Shown here piece by piece: positions 32,702 to 34,812 of a DNA stretch of 34,812 nucleotides. The translations under genes and the position numbers were made by a program. The DNA lies in the NCBI RefSeq assembly GCF_000686905.1, contig NZ_JMLW01000026.1:1-34812 (forward strand), given 5' to 3'. Source of the stretch: Marinospirillum insulare DSM 21763 (GTDB lineage Bacteria > Pseudomonadota > Gammaproteobacteria > Pseudomonadales > Halomonadaceae). The notes under the pieces are model-generated. The model was given only the letters and a program-made list of their open reading frames with translations. It was not told the origin of the DNA and searched no databases. The stretch's first letter is position 1, and each line of letters starts with the position of its first letter.

Positions 32702-34692
32702 CGTTTAACCTTAAACTCATGCACCAGTTCAGTAAGCTGTTGCGACATTTTAAGCATCGACTCGCTGACGTCGGTTATATTGCGTACCGACTCGGCATTA
32801 TGACTACTGGCACTGGCTATATCGTGTAGAGCAACCACCACCTGCCCACTGGCCGTTTTTTGTTGCTTAGTCGATAGAGAAATTTGTTGGGCAGCATTAC
32901 TGGTTTTGCTAGCGGCTTGAACGAGTGCGTTTAAATCCTCGGCTGTTTCAGAACTGACTTGCATACCTAACTGAATGGAGTCCGCACCCTTTTCTGAGGT
33001 AATAACCAACCGACTAATAGAGTCTTGGATTTCTTGAATACGATCTTCTATTTCATGGGTCGAGTCGGTCACACTATCAGCCAAGCGACGAATCTCACTG
33101 GCCACCACAGAAAAACGCTTGCCAGACTCTCCAGCACTGGAAGCTTCTAAAGCCGCGTTAAAAGCAATCAGCTTGGTTTGGTCTGCAAGGGTGTTGATTA
33201 AATCCATCACCTTACTAATTTCTTTAGATTTACTTCCGAGTTGAATAATTTCTTGCAAACTGTTTGCGCTGTCTTGATGAATATCACCCATGCGCTCTTG
33301 AAGGTTTTGCATAGCATCAGCCCCTTTCTTACTGCTATCTAGGGTGAGATTAGCCACTTCTACCACTGATTGAGAATGGTCGGCTATTTGTGTAGATGAA
33401 GCTGATAATTCTTCCATAGTTGAAGTGATTTCAGCCACCGAAGAAGACATCTGCTCAACAGCTGCCGCCATGGTCTGACTGACTTCTTGTTGCTTATCGG
33501 TATTACGTCCAACCAAACCAGCCGTTTGTGCTAAGTGAGTAGCTGTACTCGTTAACTCCTCAGAGCTAACTAACACGCCACTAATGGCTTGCTCTATGCG
33601 CTTTAGCAAGCTATTGATTTGACTAGCTAGGTCGCCTAGCTCAGCTTGATCTGAAGTTTCTAGCCGTTTTGATAAATCAAGGCTGAGGGTAATATCACTC
33701 AACTGCTGTTGAAACTTCACCAAAGGACGACTTAAAGAAACCGCCAAGGGGTAGAGCAAAATCAAACTAGCTAATAAAAATAGCCCACCTAAAAATAAAG
33801 ATTTATAAAACTGCTGTTTTATAGGTGTCATAAACTCACTAAGGGGTACCTCAACCACTAGGTAGCGCTGTAAATCTTCTAGCCAAACCACACCTAAAAA
33901 TAGCTCTTGCCCTTGATAAGTAACCTGCTTAACCACCTGCCCCTTGTGACCTAGCAAAGACTCTAGCTCGGGCGTAGTAGTCAGGTCAGTAATAATTGAG
34001 TTATTTGAATTAACTTCAACTAACCCTTGGTGATTAGCAAGTGACGCTCTACCCTGCTCACCTAAACGGTAGTTACTAATTAAATCTGCTAGCTTTTGCA
34101 TATCTAAACCAACCCCGCCAATAATCATTGGTTGGCCTAAGTGGTTAATTTTGCTTCCACTATAGTTCACAAACATTTGCAGGCTATCACCGGTGAACTC
34201 ATTGCTGTCTAAGTTCAGTTCATAGGGCTTCATGCTATTCAAGTATTCAAAATACCAAGCATCATCAAAATTAGACTCTACTAATTTAGCGGTTTTAAGA
34301 GTATTAGAAAAATAATAGTAGTCAATCTCTTCGCCGTCATTAACAACAAAGAAAACTGAAGCAAAACTTAAATCTTGAAAAGTTTTGGCCATTTCATCGC
34401 TAACAGCTGTTAGCTCAGCATCTGGGCTACCCTCTTTAACCCATCGCTCTATCAACGGATTATTAGCAAGACTACGCGACAGATGAATGCTAGGCGCCAA
34501 CTCTAAAGCTACTTCTGCACCTAAATAGGCAAGGTTAGTCGGCAACTCTTGCTGCATTAGGCTTTCAACACGGCTTTTAGTATAAAGACTGGTTTGAATG
34601 AACAGGGTAAGAAGGGTCATCAAGCCAAAAAGCACGACAAAGGATATAAATATTCGAAAACGTAAGGAGAGCTTCTTCCAAAAAAGCAGCAT
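32698..34692 (-). CDS. Methyl-accepting chemotaxis protein with a periplasmic Cache-type sensor
   Basis: 664 residues. Membrane helix 1 at about 12-32; periplasmic domain at about 33-297 with a double-Cache look (DAWYFEYLNSMKPYELNLDS, LQMFVNYSG, GQPMIIGGVGLDMQKL); membrane helix 2 at about 298-320; HAMP at about 321-372; and the signalling region to 664 with the hairpin tip LIAFNAALEASSAGESGKRFSVVASEIRRLADSV. It would sense a small ligand or envelope cue and control CheA. It is the first gene of the operon, and AAGG precedes the ATG. The sensor distinguishes it from WspA, whose periplasmic part is a four-helix bundle (known family), so the signal may differ. Confidence 0.94.
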   Translation of the reverse strand: MLLFWKKLSLRFRIFISFVVLFGLMTLLTLFIQTSLYTKSRVESLMQQELPTNLAYLGAEVALELAPSIHLSRSLANNPLIERWVKEGSPDAELTAVSDEMAKTFQDLSFASVFFVVNDGEEIDYYYFSNTLKTAKLVESNFDDAWYFEYLNSMKPYELNLDSNEFTGDSLQMFVNYSGSKINHLGQPMIIGGVGLDMQKLADLISNYRLGEQGRASLANHQGLVEVNSNNSIITDLTTTPELESLLGHKGQVVKQVTYQGQELFLGVVWLEDLQRYLVVEVPLSEFMTPIKQQFYKSLFLGGLFLLASLILLYPLAVSLSRPLVKFQQQLSDITLSLDLSKRLETSDQAELGDLASQINSLLKRIEQAISGVLVSSEELTSTATHLAQTAGLVGRNTDKQQEVSQTMAAAVEQMSSSVAEITSTMEELSASSTQIADHSQSVVEVANLTLDSSKKGADAMQNLQERMGDIHQDSANSLQEIIQLGSKSKEISKVMDLINTLADQTKLIAFNAALEASSAGESGKRFSVVASEIRRLADSVTDSTHEIEDRIQEIQDSISRLVITSEKGADSIQLGMQVSSETAEDLNALVQAASKTSNAAQQISLSTKQQKTASGQVVVALHDIASASSHNAESVRNITDVSESMLKMSQQLTELVHEFKVKR

Positions 34693-34812
34693 AGTCAGCC
34701 TTTCACTAGGTTAGATAAAGGGCTCTTCGCATTTAAGGGTGTAGAAAAGATCTGGCTCACTAGAAAAGGAGTCGGGTTTCTTAGAGAATGTAAGTTCCAA
34801 CACAAACAAAAC
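34693..34812 (-). promoter_or_regulatory. Upstream region of the chemosensory operon
   Basis: These 120 bases precede the MCP start, and the operon promoter should lie here or beyond the window. I see no good -35/-10 pair, and no sigma-28 or sigma-54 motif typical of flagellar chemotaxis genes. This fits, weakly, with a non-flagellar role. Confidence 0.3.

Noticed and set aside
1-34812. CRISPR arrays, tRNA, rRNA or riboswitches
   Set aside because: No regularly spaced repeats, tRNA cloverleaf or known riboswitch core was seen on either strand by reading.

Overview
The window looks like a chromosomal segment of a moderately AT-rich gammaproteobacterium, probably a marine or halophilic Oceanospirillales-type lineage. 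The evidence is a divergent ppsA/ppsR pair, RraA, YigZ, Maf and YghU orthologues with gammaproteobacterial sequence signatures, and a Wsp-like chemosensory cluster. The exact genus cannot be read from the sequence.

Region 1 (1 to about 5.1 kb) is accessory DNA. It begins with the 3' end of an IS3-family transposase. A dense set of type II toxin-antitoxin loci follows: a Phd-type antitoxin with a shortened ParE-like toxin, a HipBA pair, a HigA C-terminal remnant, and an intact YefM/YoeB pair whose promoter carries two TGTACA motifs. An FmdE-like protein and two tiny zinc-ribbon proteins are interspersed.

Region 2 (5.2-16.3 kb) is mostly core genome: a CynX/NimT-type MFS transporter, an AhpD-like protein with a strong terminator, a three-gene overlapping operon (membrane-anchored SNase-like protein, DUF3095 cyclase-like protein, YghU), an exported glutathione peroxidase, YigZ, and the run ppsA-rraA-ggt-maf. 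Several of these genes handle glutathione or peroxides.

Region 3 (16.4-24.95 kb, + strand) starts with ppsR. It continues with closely spaced envelope genes: a small lipoprotein with a CxxCH motif, an 1109-residue AsmA/TamB-like protein, a 94-residue lipoprotein, and a 1179-residue secreted propeller-plus-TPR protein. The last three look like an envelope-spanning module that I cannot match to a described system.

Region 4 (24.9-34.7 kb, - strand) is a complete chemosensory operon: membrane MCP with a Cache-like sensor, CheB, CheR with TPRs, CheA-REC hybrid, a stand-alone receiver, a four-module HPt-REC-REC-GGDEF diguanylate cyclase, CheW, and a divergent CheW-like protein. The gene content resembles the Wsp (alternative cellular function) class, so the predicted output is cyclic di-GMP rather than flagellar switching. 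The output protein has a richer architecture than WspR.
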